Positions 1-8,997 of a stretch of DNA of 64,000 bases are shown piece by piece. Below the pieces are notes generated by a model. It did not search any database. It saw only the letters and a program-made list of their open reading frames with translations, and was not told the DNA's origin. Positions within the stretch are counted from its first letter, which is position 1. Each line of letters opens with the position of its first letter. Source of the DNA: Alphaproteobacteria bacterium WMHbin7 (lineage in GTDB: Bacteria; Pseudomonadota; Alphaproteobacteria; Rhodospirillales; WMHbin7); the NCBI GenBank assembly GCA_002753155.1, contig PDZW01000013.1:27590-91589 (forward strand), read 5' to 3'. Position numbers and translations under genes: made by a program.

Positions 1-147
1 GCCAAGGAGCAGTTCAACCGGATCTGGTTTCAGAATTTCGAAGAGACCCTGGAAGCCGAGGCCCAGGCCATGCGTGAATGTCTGGACAGCCCGGACTGGC
101 AGGAAAAGCTGGCCGACTTCAGGAAAAGGCGCCAGCCGCCCCCTTGA
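1..147 (+). CDS. Enoyl-CoA hydratase/isomerase family protein, C-terminal fragment
   Basis: An open frame runs from the first base of the window to a TGA at 145-147, giving a 48-residue C-terminal tail; the start lies outside the window. The tail is highly charged and contains EAQAMRECLDSPDWQEKLADF, followed by a basic, proline-rich end. This resembles the C-terminal helix of crotonase-fold enzymes, where an 'EA..M..C..S.D..E.. .AF..KR.P' pattern is common. The family hydrates or isomerises acyl-CoA thioesters. Only the tail is visible, so substrate and gene name cannot be given. Confidence 0.5.
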   Translation, partial: AKEQFNRIWFQNFEETLEAEAQAMRECLDSPDWQEKLADFRKRRQPPP

Positions 148-183
148 CGCAGCGTCCTGTCCGTTTTGCAAAAAGGCTTTCCG

Positions 184-1131
184 TCAAATCAGCTTTCGTA
201 TCGCATCAGCGATCTCGCTTGCTGTGTCGAGCGGCAAGGGCGATGCGAAGGGGGCAGAATCCGCGCCAGGTTTCAGCGCGTAGCCCTTGGCGATGAGATC
301 GGCATGCAGCCTGGCATGTTTTGCGCCGACGAAACCGGGGGGGGCAAAGAGATGCACGGGGCGACCGGTAAAGCAGGCCTCCGAGAGCATGGAAACGGAA
401 TCACCGGTGACCAGGATCTCATCGCCCATGGCCAGAAAGGCCAGATAGGGATTTTCCGGTCCGTGCCCGTCGAACAGGGCACAAGGGTCTTTCAATCTTG
501 CGGCAAGGGTTTCCCAGGCAGGGCGCGGTGTGCGACGGCTTCCCGTCACCAGCAGACTTCCCCCCAGGCGATGTCGCAACGCCTCGATCTGATCGGCCAG
601 CAGCGCAGCCGTCTTGGCATCGAAGGGGCGTTTATGCGTGGCGCCGCCCACCAGCACGGCCAGATAGGGCCTGGGCAGATGGGCCAGCTTGGTTTCCCAT
701 TCCTCCCTTGCGGCCGCCAGCTTGTCACGGGTCAGGCGGTGCGGGGCTCCGACAATGCGCAACTGATTGGGGGCTGCGGCATGGGAATCGTGCAAGGGAA
801 GTGCTATCAGATCAAAGTCACCGGCTCCCGCTCCCGGATGCATGATCTGCACGATCCTTGTTGCTCCCTTGCTTTGGCGCTTGATCCAGCGGGCGAGTGG
901 TGCTGTGCGCCGTCCCGCCGCGATCACCAGATCGGGCCAGGGGGGTGCCAACTGAGCGCGGGTTTCCTTGGCAATGCCCGCCTGCGTGGCGCCCAGCATC
1001 CGGTTGGGAAGCACAGCCAGTCTTGTATAGGCGATGTGCTTGACCTCGAAGGGGCGTTTAAGCGCCTCGGCCACACCCAGGGCCTGATTGGCATGCCCAG
1101 CCGCCGTGTCGGCCAGAACCCAGACGCTCAT
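184..1131 (-). CDS. ELM1/GtrOC1-like putative glycosyltransferase-fold protein
   Basis: A 315-residue protein beginning MSVWVLADTAAGHANQALGVAEAL. The N-terminal 'D..AGH.NQA.G.AEAL' signature, a central 'VLVGG..H' and a later 'VTGDSVSMLSEA' match the bacterial family related to mitochondrial fission protein ELM1 (COG3660, nucleoside-diphosphate-sugar-like fold). The bacterial function is not established; a glycosyltransferase fold is usually inferred. Its ATG overlaps the end of the upstream TPP-enzyme gene by four bases (1128-1131), so the two are probably co-transcribed and translationally coupled. Confidence 0.75.
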   Translation of the reverse strand: MSVWVLADTAAGHANQALGVAEALKRPFEVKHIAYTRLAVLPNRMLGATQAGIAKETRAQLAPPWPDLVIAAGRRTAPLARWIKRQSKGATRIVQIMHPGAGAGDFDLIALPLHDSHAAAPNQLRIVGAPHRLTRDKLAAAREEWETKLAHLPRPYLAVLVGGATHKRPFDAKTAALLADQIEALRHRLGGSLLVTGSRRTPRPAWETLAARLKDPCALFDGHGPENPYLAFLAMGDEILVTGDSVSMLSEACFTGRPVHLFAPPGFVGAKHARLHADLIAKGYALKPGADSAPFASPLPLDTASEIADAIRKLI

Positions 1132-2780
1132 CTCTTCCTCCCCATTTTGGACAGGCGCATGCGGGGCGTGATGATATCGGGATCGGTCTTCAAGTGAAGC
1201 AGGGCGGGCTTGCCTGACGACAGGGCCCGTTTGAAGGCGGGCTCGAAATCTTCAGTTCTGCTCACGCCTTCTGAAAAGGCGCCGAAACTTGCGGCCCAGG
1301 TCCCGAAGTCGGGATTTTCCAGCTTCGTCGCCATCACACGCCCGGGATGGCGTTTTTCCTGATGCATGCGGATGGTTCCGAACATGCCGTTGTCGAAGAC
1401 AAGCACAATGGGCTTGGCGCCATACTGGCGGGCGGTGGCCAGTTCCTGGCCGGTCATCAAGGCGCCGCCGTCGCCCACGAAGGCCACCACGCATTTTTCC
1501 GGCTCGGACAATGAGGCCGCCACCGCCGCCGGAATGGCATAGCCCATGGCGCCACAGGTAGGCCCTAGCAGGCGGCGGGGTCCAAAGGTCAGAAAGCGCT
1601 GCGGCCAGCCCGCGAAATTGCCCGCATCGACGGTGAGAATGGCGTCCTTGGGTAACAGGCGTTCCAGCATCTCCATCATCAGTCCGGCATCGAGCTTGCC
1701 GCCGGTGGCGACGGGCTTTGCCCAATCGACGCGCTGGGCTCGGATCTGCTTACGCCAGGCGGCCCAGGCCGGCCGCTTCGGCGGATCAAGCTTCGCGAAA
1801 CCGTTGGCGAAGGAAGCGGGTGTCGCGTTGATGCAAAGATCGGGATGGAAGACGCGCCCCAGTTCCTGGGCACCTGCATGGACATGAATGATTTTCTGGC
1901 CGGGTCTGGGCAGATGATAGGCCTGGCTGGCGATTTCCCCCAGCCGGGTGCCCAGAAGGAACAGAAGATCGGCATCAGAGGCGGCCTGCACCAATTTGGG
2001 ATCGGGGCCGATGCCCAGATCGCCCGCAAAGCAGGAATGCCCACCCGAGATCAAATCCTGGCGGCGAAAGGGAACGGCCACGGGCAGCGACCAGGCCTTG
2101 GCCAGATTGGCCAGGGCGTCCCGGCCCGCGCTCCCCCAGCCGCTGCCGCCCGCAATCAGCAGGGGGCGCTTGGCTTTCTTGAGAAGTGCTGCCGCCTTTG
2201 CCAATGCCTCGTCGCTGGGGACGGGAAGAAAGGGTGGCAGGGCTTTTGGCTTGGGTAGGACCGCTTCTTCGCGCAGCAAATCTTCGGGCAAGGCCAGAAC
2301 CACCGGACCCGGACGGTCGGACTGGGCAATCTGGAAGGCGCGGGCCAACATGGCGGGCAATTGGCCGATCTCTTCGACGCGGGCGGCCCATTTGCACAAA
2401 GGGGCGAACATGGCGGCAAAATCGACTTCCTGAAAGGCCTCGCGACCATAGAAATCGCGCCCCACATCGCCCAGCAGCAGGACCAGGGGGGTGGAATCCT
2501 GCATGGCCGTGTGGATGCCGATGGTGGCATTGGCGGCTCCCGGGCCTCGGGTGGCCAGCACCACGCCGGTTTTTCCAGTCAATTTGGCGCAGGATTCGGC
2601 CATGAAGGCGGCTCCGCCCTCGTGGCGGCAGGCAATGGTGCGAATTTTGCTTCTGGACTGGTAAAGCCCGTCCAGGACATCAAGATAGCTTTCGCCGGGA
2701 ACGCAAAAAACCGTCTCCACCCCCTGGCAAAGCAGGTGATCGGTGACGACATGTCCTCCGGTACGGGGCCTTTTTGTCAT
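1128..2780 (-). CDS. Thiamine pyrophosphate-dependent enzyme, acetolactate synthase-like
   Basis: A 550-residue protein with the three-domain layout of the acetolactate synthase/pyruvate decarboxylase superfamily: an N-terminal TPP pyrimidine-binding domain with the catalytic Glu in CRHEGGAAFMAE (about residue 54), a central domain, and a C-terminal TPP pyrophosphate-binding domain with a GDGGALM...FDNG metal-binding motif. Enzymes of this type decarboxylate 2-oxo acids or carboligate them. No small regulatory subunit (ilvH-like) is adjacent, so this is more likely one of the many 'ilvB-like' paralogues than the biosynthetic acetolactate synthase; the substrate is unknown. It is the first gene of a two-gene minus-strand unit with the ELM1-like gene. 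Confidence 0.8.
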   Translation of the reverse strand: MTKRPRTGGHVVTDHLLCQGVETVFCVPGESYLDVLDGLYQSRSKIRTIACRHEGGAAFMAESCAKLTGKTGVVLATRGPGAANATIGIHTAMQDSTPLVLLLGDVGRDFYGREAFQEVDFAAMFAPLCKWAARVEEIGQLPAMLARAFQIAQSDRPGPVVLALPEDLLREEAVLPKPKALPPFLPVPSDEALAKAAALLKKAKRPLLIAGGSGWGSAGRDALANLAKAWSLPVAVPFRRQDLISGGHSCFAGDLGIGPDPKLVQAASDADLLFLLGTRLGEIASQAYHLPRPGQKIIHVHAGAQELGRVFHPDLCINATPASFANGFAKLDPPKRPAWAAWRKQIRAQRVDWAKPVATGGKLDAGLMMEMLERLLPKDAILTVDAGNFAGWPQRFLTFGPRRLLGPTCGAMGYAIPAAVAASLSEPEKCVVAFVGDGGALMTGQELATARQYGAKPIVLVFDNGMFGTIRMHQEKRHPGRVMATKLENPDFGTWAASFGAFSEGVSRTEDFEPAFKRALSSGKPALLHLKTDPDIITPRMRLSKMGRKR

Positions 2781-2859
2781 TCCTTTGGCTTAGAAGGTTG
2801 CCCAACTGGCGTCAAGCCGCCATGATGCCTCCCCTTCGCCCTTTGACAGGAACCTTTCG

Positions 2860-3603
2860 ATGCGCCGCTTTCTTGCCTGCCTGCTTCTCGCCTCTTTGAT
2901 CAGCCTGCCTCTTCACGCCGCTGAGGATAAGCTCAGCCCCAAGCAGGCCGAGCAGGTCAAGAAGATCCTTCGGGAAACGCTGATGGAAAATCCCGAACTG
3001 ATCGCGGACGCCATTCAGGCGTTAGAGGAAAAGCAGCGCTTGCAAAGCGAGGCCGAGGCCAAGAAGATGCTGCAATCGCGCAAGAAGGACATTTTCGAGG
3101 ACCCCAATTCGCCGGTCGGCGGCAATGCCAAGGGCGACGTGACGCTGGTCGAGTTTTTCGATTACCGCTGCGGCTATTGCAAGTCGGTGCATGACGCCGT
3201 GATGCGCGTCGTCAAGGAAGACGGCAAGATCAAACTGGTCTACAAGGACCTGCCCGTGCTGGGCGCCGAATCGGTTTATGCCGCCCGGGCGGCGCTGGCC
3301 TCGGTCAAGCAGAAGAAATATGCCGAGTTCCAAGACGTGCTGATGCGCCACAAGGGCGGGTTTGGCGAGGATGTCGTCATGTCCCTGGCCAAGGAGGTGG
3401 GAATCGATCCCGACCGGCTGAAGAAGGACATGGCTTCCGAAGATGTGGCCAAGATTCTGAAGACGAATATGGAACTGGCCGAATCCCTGGGCATTCGCGG
3501 CACCCCGGGATTCATCATGGGCGATCACATCATTCCCGGCGCCGTGCCCGAGGCCAGCCTGCGTCAGTGGGTGAGCGACGCCAGAAGCAAGAAGATGAAA
3601 TAA
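2860..3603 (+). CDS. DsbA-family periplasmic thiol-disulfide oxidoreductase
   Basis: A 247-residue protein with a clear Sec signal peptide (residues 1-20, cleavage after LHA). Residues about 30-75 form a charged helical linker, followed by a thioredoxin-fold domain with the active site C104-G-Y-C107 and a cis-proline loop in IRGTPGF. This is the DsbA/Com1-like arrangement with an N-terminal helical extension, and indicates a periplasmic protein that oxidises or isomerises disulfides. The gene is monocistronic and converges on nnrS. Such enzymes help mature c-type cytochromes and other exported proteins; NorC and the magnetochrome proteins here are possible clients, but that is inference. Confidence 0.85.
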   Translation: MRRFLACLLLASLISLPLHAAEDKLSPKQAEQVKKILRETLMENPELIADAIQALEEKQRLQSEAEAKKMLQSRKKDIFEDPNSPVGGNAKGDVTLVEFFDYRCGYCKSVHDAVMRVVKEDGKIKLVYKDLPVLGAESVYAARAALASVKQKKYAEFQDVLMRHKGGFGEDVVMSLAKEVGIDPDRLKKDMASEDVAKILKTNMELAESLGIRGTPGFIMGDHIIPGAVPEASLRQWVSDARSKKMK

Positions 3604-3614
3604 CGAAGAAAGAC

Positions 3615-3648
3615 CGTCACCCCGCCTGTCCATCGACGCGGGGTGACG
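3615..3648. terminator. Hairpin between convergent dsbA-like gene and nnrS
   Basis: An 11-bp perfect inverted repeat (CGTCACCCCGC at 3615-3625, complement at 3638-3648, 12-nt loop) sits between the convergent dsbA-like and nnrS genes and overlaps the nnrS stop codon. On the minus strand a pyrimidine-rich stretch follows the stem; there is no long T run on either strand. It probably acts as a bidirectional terminator. Confidence 0.5.
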
Positions 3649-4831
3649 AAAGTACCGGGAAATAGCTGAAGGTGAACAGGGCGAAGGCCGCCGTCCAGCC
3701 CAGGCCCGACAGCAAGACCATCTCCATGTAAAAGGCGGACGTCAGCGGGGCTGCGGCGCGGATCAATCCCGCTGCGATGACCAGGGCGAAGGCGGCGGCC
3801 ATGTGTGGTGGCACCTTGATCAGACGCCCGGTATGGCCAAGGCCGATGCGCGACATCATGCCCAGCGTGATGGGGCCCAGCGTGGCGACGGTAAAGGCGT
3901 GAAGGGCGACAGAAGGCGGCAGGTGTCCCAGATTGACCAGACCCTTGGCGACCAGGGCGGCAATCAGGAAGGCATATCCGGCATGCAGAACCCAGACCAG
4001 TGGCGTTTTCAAGGTTCGCTGGCTCTGCCATCCCGATAAGCGAAGGGCGTGAATAAACGCCGCCACAAAGGCCAGAAGGCTTGCCGCGATGGTCGCCCAG
4101 GCAAAGGGCAACAGGTCGAAAACGACGAAAGCCCCTGCCGAGGGGAGTGCCAACAACTCGACCCATTTGATCTTTCTGGTTTTGGTGCCGGGAATGCCGT
4201 TCTCGGTGAACATCACCATGACGCGCCCGGTCAGCACGACCACGAAGACGACAAGAATTTCAACGCTGGCGGTCAGCAGCGACAGCGAACCGCCCAGATC
4301 GACGATGCCCGCCTTGTCCAGATGAAAGGCCAGATTGTAGGCGGATGCCAGCAGCAGCAGGCCCATGAAGCCAAGATTGGGCCAGTTCTTCGCCTTGATC
4401 AAAGGCGGCGCCAGCACCGCCGTCAGAACGGGCAGAAAGGCGACATCGACGGCTGCGACCAGCCAGACGGGCAGAGCATCACTGCAAAGCATGATCAGAC
4501 GGCCCAGGGCCCAAAGCCCGGCCAAGGCCCCCAGCTTCCAGCCGCTCAGATGCGGTTTTCCAACCCAGTTATAAACGGCGGTCAGAAGAAATCCGGCGAT
4601 CACGGCAAAGGCGTAGCCGTAAATCATTTCATGGCCATGCCAGGCAGCGCCGCCCAGGCGGGTGGCAAGATCGAGCTTTCCGGTGAAGATCAACAGCCAA
4701 AGAGGCAGCAGCAGCATGGCGGCAAGGCCTGCCGCGAAAAAAAAGATGCGGAATCCCTTGGCCAGAATGACGGGATAGGGCGGGGGCAAAGCCGTCTTGG
4801 GATCGAGCTCGAATAAGTCAGGAGGTGACAT
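3617..4831 (-). CDS. nnrS: NnrS family membrane protein (NO-stress associated)
   Basis: A 404-residue polytopic membrane protein with about 12 hydrophobic segments and the typical NnrS opening (ILAKGFRIFFFAAGL) followed by AWHGHEMIYGYAFAVIAGFL. NnrS is a haem- and copper-containing inner-membrane protein that protects against nitric oxide and travels with denitrification genes. It lies downstream of a Crp/Fnr regulator on the same strand, separated by 44 bp that include an FNR/NnrR-like box (4866-4879), and is part of the NO-metabolism neighbourhood with norCBQDEF. The start chosen gives MSPPDLFEL; a good ribosome-binding site is not obvious. Confidence 0.85.
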   Translation of the reverse strand: MSPPDLFELDPKTALPPPYPVILAKGFRIFFFAAGLAAMLLLPLWLLIFTGKLDLATRLGGAAWHGHEMIYGYAFAVIAGFLLTAVYNWVGKPHLSGWKLGALAGLWALGRLIMLCSDALPVWLVAAVDVAFLPVLTAVLAPPLIKAKNWPNLGFMGLLLLASAYNLAFHLDKAGIVDLGGSLSLLTASVEILVVFVVVLTGRVMVMFTENGIPGTKTRKIKWVELLALPSAGAFVVFDLLPFAWATIAASLLAFVAAFIHALRLSGWQSQRTLKTPLVWVLHAGYAFLIAALVAKGLVNLGHLPPSVALHAFTVATLGPITLGMMSRIGLGHTGRLIKVPPHMAAAFALVIAAGLIRAAAPLTSAFYMEMVLLSGLGWTAAFALFTFSYFPVLSSPRVDGQAG

Positions 4832-4865
4832 GAGGTTAGAATGATGGGCCTGGAAGACTGCCGCC

Positions 4866-4879
4866 TTGATGATGGTTAA
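4866..4879. promoter_or_regulatory. FNR/NnrR-type box upstream of nnrS
   Basis: The 14-bp sequence TTGATgatgGTTAA fits the FNR/Dnr/NnrR consensus TTGAT-N4-ATCAA with mismatches in the second half. It overlaps the stop codon of the upstream crp gene and lies about 35-48 bp before the nnrS start, a plausible activator position for a short leader. Three similar boxes occur within the next 1.3 kb. Confidence 0.5.
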
Positions 4880-5622
4880 ATGATTTCGTCCCCTTCCATG
4901 CAGAAATCGGCCAGCCGCCTCAGGTCGGTGATGGCGACGGTTTGGTTCTCGCTGACCACGCCTTCCTTCTTGATGGCCTGGAATACTCTGGACAGCGTTT
5001 CCGGACGCACGCCGACGCGCCCGGCAATCAGGATTTTGTTGTGAGGCAGATGCAGGATGGTCGATCCCTCGCGCTTGGGCGTCAGGCTCATCAAATAAAG
5101 GGCCAAACGCTGGCTGGCCGACTTCAGCTTGAGGTCCTTGACCTCGAGAACCAGAGAACGGAAATTCTTGGAAAGCGAGGTCAGCATGGCCAGGGCAAAG
5201 TCGGGATACTCCCGCAGATCGCTCAATAGCCGGTCGCTGGGAAGCATCAACAGCCGCGAGGTCGTCAGGGCCTTGGCTCCCATCAGATAGGGTTTTCCGG
5301 TCAGAACGGCGGCGGCAATGAAAACGTCTCCACTCTTCAAGATGGCGACAATGGTTTCCTCGCTGCCGCTGACCGAGCCGGTAAGGCCGACTTGACCTTC
5401 AATCAGAATATGCAGCCAGCTCGCCTCTTCGCCTTGGTCAAACAGGATGTCGCCGCGCTGATAGCGAATGATCTTACCTTGCGCCGTTACCTGGCGCAGG
5501 CAATCTGCCTCAAGCGTGCTGAAAAGGGGTAAATGGGCGAAAGTGGCAAGATCGTCCGCCGTTATGGAGCGTTCATGCATTTCTTTTAAATGCCGGGCGC
5601 CACGACAAAGATCTGCATCCAT
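4876..5622 (-). CDS. Crp/Fnr family transcriptional regulator (NnrR/Dnr-like)
   Basis: A 248-residue regulator with an N-terminal cyclic-nucleotide-binding-type beta-barrel (about residues 30-150, ending in the long dimerisation helix) and a C-terminal winged helix-turn-helix whose recognition region is GRVGVRPETLSRVFQAI. I chose the ATG at 5622 because GGAG lies nine bases upstream; an internal ATG at 5580 is possible. There is no FNR-like N-terminal cysteine cluster, so it is unlikely to bind an Fe-S cluster; NO-responsive Dnr/NnrR proteins are of this type. Position beside nnrS and norCB, with an FNR-like box in its own promoter region (5684-5697), suggests the local NO regulator. Confidence 0.8.
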   Translation of the reverse strand: MDADLCRGARHLKEMHERSITADDLATFAHLPLFSTLEADCLRQVTAQGKIIRYQRGDILFDQGEEASWLHILIEGQVGLTGSVSGSEETIVAILKSGDVFIAAAVLTGKPYLMGAKALTTSRLLMLPSDRLLSDLREYPDFALAMLTSLSKNFRSLVLEVKDLKLKSASQRLALYLMSLTPKREGSTILHLPHNKILIAGRVGVRPETLSRVFQAIKKEGVVSENQTVAITDLRRLADFCMEGDEII

Positions 5623-5683
5623 CCTTGGGCACTCCAAGACCGAAAGGCCTGTGAGAGGCTAAGTTAAACGGTCGGGCAGCGAA

Positions 5684-5697
5684 TTGATGTTGGTCAA
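5684..5697. promoter_or_regulatory. FNR/NnrR-type box in the crp/dsrC-like divergent region
   Basis: TTGATgttgGTCAA is a near-perfect interrupted palindrome of the FNR/Dnr class, lying in the 244-bp divergent region between the minus-strand regulator gene and the plus-strand DsrC-like gene, about 62 bp from the regulator start. It is the best match of the four boxes here and could mediate autoregulation. Confidence 0.6.
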
Positions 5698-5794
5698 GGC
5701 TGCCATGCCGGCTTGTCGGGAACGACCTGGAAAGAAGCTCACGCGCTCCCTTGCTCGTATTCCTGGATTGATCAACCCCACTCGTGTGACGCGC

Positions 5795-5808
5795 TTGACC
5801 AACGTCAT
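5795..5808. promoter_or_regulatory. FNR/NnrR-type box upstream of the DsrC-like gene
   Basis: TTGACcaacGTCAT is a 14-bp interrupted palindrome of the FNR/Dnr class about 58 bp before the chosen start of the DsrC/TusE-like gene. With the boxes at 4866, 5684 and 6185 it suggests that nnrS, the regulator, the DsrC-like gene and norCB form one regulon. Confidence 0.55.
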
Positions 5809-5866
5809 ATCACCAGGACTCTTTGAAAATTAGAGTGTGCGCATGTTTCATGGGCGGAGTGAAGCC

Positions 5867-6175
5867 ATGCAGGTCGAAACCGATGCCGAGGGCTATTTGC
5901 TGGAGCCCGATGACTGGAACCCCGAGATTGCCAGGGAACTGGCAAGGCGCGAGGGCATCTTGCTCACAGAGGAGCATTGGGAGGTCATGGACTTCATGCG
6001 CGACCATCTGCGTGATCACCGAGTCGCTCCCGATGTGCGTCACGTCATGAGGTATTTGAGCCAGAAGCGGGGGGCCGGACGCAATCGCGTATTCGAATTG
6101 TTTCCCTATGGCTATGTGCAGCAGGCCTGCAAAATCGCGGGAATGCGCCGCCCACGGGCCTGGAGCAGCGGGTAA
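5867..6175 (+). CDS. DsrC/TusE-family protein lacking the C-terminal cysteine
   Basis: A 102-residue protein; start at ATG 5867 chosen because GGAG lies eight bases upstream (GTG 5837 and ATG 5843 are alternatives and would add an N-terminal strand like that of E. coli TusE). The family signatures ETDAEGYL, EEHWEVMDFMRD and YVQQACKIAGM are clear. DsrC carries two C-terminal cysteines and TusE keeps only the last one; here the upstream cysteine (C88) is present, but the position 11 residues later is Trp and the tail ends WSSG. It therefore cannot do the usual persulfide relay through the terminal Cys. Being next to norCB with its own FNR-like box suggests a role under NO or low oxygen. Function unknown. 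Confidence 0.75.
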   Translation: MQVETDAEGYLLEPDDWNPEIARELARREGILLTEEHWEVMDFMRDHLRDHRVAPDVRHVMRYLSQKRGAGRNRVFELFPYGYVQQACKIAGMRRPRAWSSG

Positions 6176-6184
6176 TTCCGTTGC

Positions 6185-6198
6185 TTGACCAAGGTTAA
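6185..6198. promoter_or_regulatory. FNR/NnrR-type box upstream of norCB
   Basis: TTGACcaagGTTAA lies 99 bp upstream of the norC start in the 121-bp gap after the DsrC-like gene. It matches the FNR/Dnr-type consensus at seven or eight of ten arm positions and is well placed to activate norCB transcription under nitric oxide or oxygen limitation. Confidence 0.55.
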
Positions 6199-6296
6199 GG
6201 TTATTCCCGACCAAGGCGCGTAGTTATGGCCCGGATGGGCGGGACTCTAGCGATTTCGCCATTTCAATCATTTCGGAAAGAGTTGAAGGAGCCGAC

Positions 6297-8115
<1,819 letters not shown>

Positions 8116-8130
8116 GCGTAGCTGATGCGA

Positions 8131-8165
8131 CGGGGGCGGCTTTCTTGGCCGCCCCCGATTTTTTT
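8131..8165 (+). terminator. Intrinsic terminator-like hairpin between norB and norQ
   Basis: A 10-bp perfect GC-rich stem (CGGGGGCGGC at 8131-8140; complement at 8148-8157) with a 7-nt loop is followed by A and seven T (8159-8165). It has every hallmark of a Rho-independent terminator. The T run is directly followed by the norQ ribosome site GGAGG (8166-8170). It would lower norQDEF expression relative to norCB. Confidence 0.8.
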
Positions 8166-8178
8166 GGAGGTTGCTCTC

Positions 8179-8985
8179 GTGTCCGTGCAAGTCCTTTCCT
8201 CCGCCAAGACGGAACTTCCCTTTTATGTGCCGGTGGGCAACGAGGTCCGCCTGTTCGAACTGGCCTATCAGCATCATCTGCCCTTGCTGTTGAAGGGGCC
8301 GACTGGCTGCGGCAAGACGCGCTTCGTCGCCCATATGGCGGCCAGGCTCAAGCGGTCCCTGTTCACCGTCTCCTGCCACGACGATCTGACCGCAGCCGAT
8401 CTGACCGGGCGCTATCTGTTGAAGGGCGGCGATACCATCTGGACCGACGGTCCGCTAACCCAGGCTGTTCGCCAGGGCGGCATCTGCTATCTGGACGAAG
8501 TGGTCGAGGCCAGGAAGGACGTCACCGTCGTTCTGCATCCCCTGACCGATGACCGGCGTCTTCTGCCGCTGGAGCGCACGGGCGAGCTTCTGGAAGCCCC
8601 CAATGACTTCATGCTGGTGGTCAGCTACAATCCCGGCTACCAGAATGTGCTGAAGCAGTTGAAGCCCTCGACCCGCCAACGCTTCATCGCCATCGAATTC
8701 GATTTCCCGCCGCCCGACATCGAAACCGGTGTAGTCGCCAGGGAAAGCGGTTTGTCCGAGGAAAAATCGAGATCGCTGGTGGTTCTGGCCGAGCGCCTGC
8801 GCGCCATGAAGGGCCAGGATCTGGACGAAAGCGTTTCGACGCGTCTTCTGGTCTATTGCGCCACCCTGATCGCTGCGGGAATGAGTTGGAACGAGGCCAT
8901 TCAATCGGCCATCATCGAGCCCCTAAGCGACGATCCCGACATCAAGGCGGGGCTCTTGGAAGTGGTGAAAGCCGTTTTCGGCTGA
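8179..8985 (+). CDS. norQ: NorQ/CbbQ-type MoxR AAA+ ATPase
   Basis: A 268-residue AAA+ ATPase. I chose GTG 8179 because GGAGG sits eight bases upstream and the result has normal NorQ length. Walker A is GPTGCGKT (residues 40-47), Walker B is GGICYLDEV, and the VSYNPGYQ segment is typical of the CbbQ/NirQ/NorQ group. With its VWA partner NorD it activates NO reductase, probably by driving insertion of the non-haem Fe_B. The gene directly abuts norD. Confidence 0.9.
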   Translation: MSVQVLSSAKTELPFYVPVGNEVRLFELAYQHHLPLLLKGPTGCGKTRFVAHMAARLKRSLFTVSCHDDLTAADLTGRYLLKGGDTIWTDGPLTQAVRQGGICYLDEVVEARKDVTVVLHPLTDDRRLLPLERTGELLEAPNDFMLVVSYNPGYQNVLKQLKPSTRQRFIAIEFDFPPPDIETGVVARESGLSEEKSRSLVVLAERLRAMKGQDLDESVSTRLLVYCATLIAAGMSWNEAIQSAIIEPLSDDPDIKAGLLEVVKAVFG

Positions 8986-8997
8986 TTGGTTGCAGCC

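Noticed and set aside
5766..5775. TTGATCAA palindrome (also near 25140) as an FNR site
   Set aside because: The four-base spacer needed for an FNR/Crp dimer is missing.
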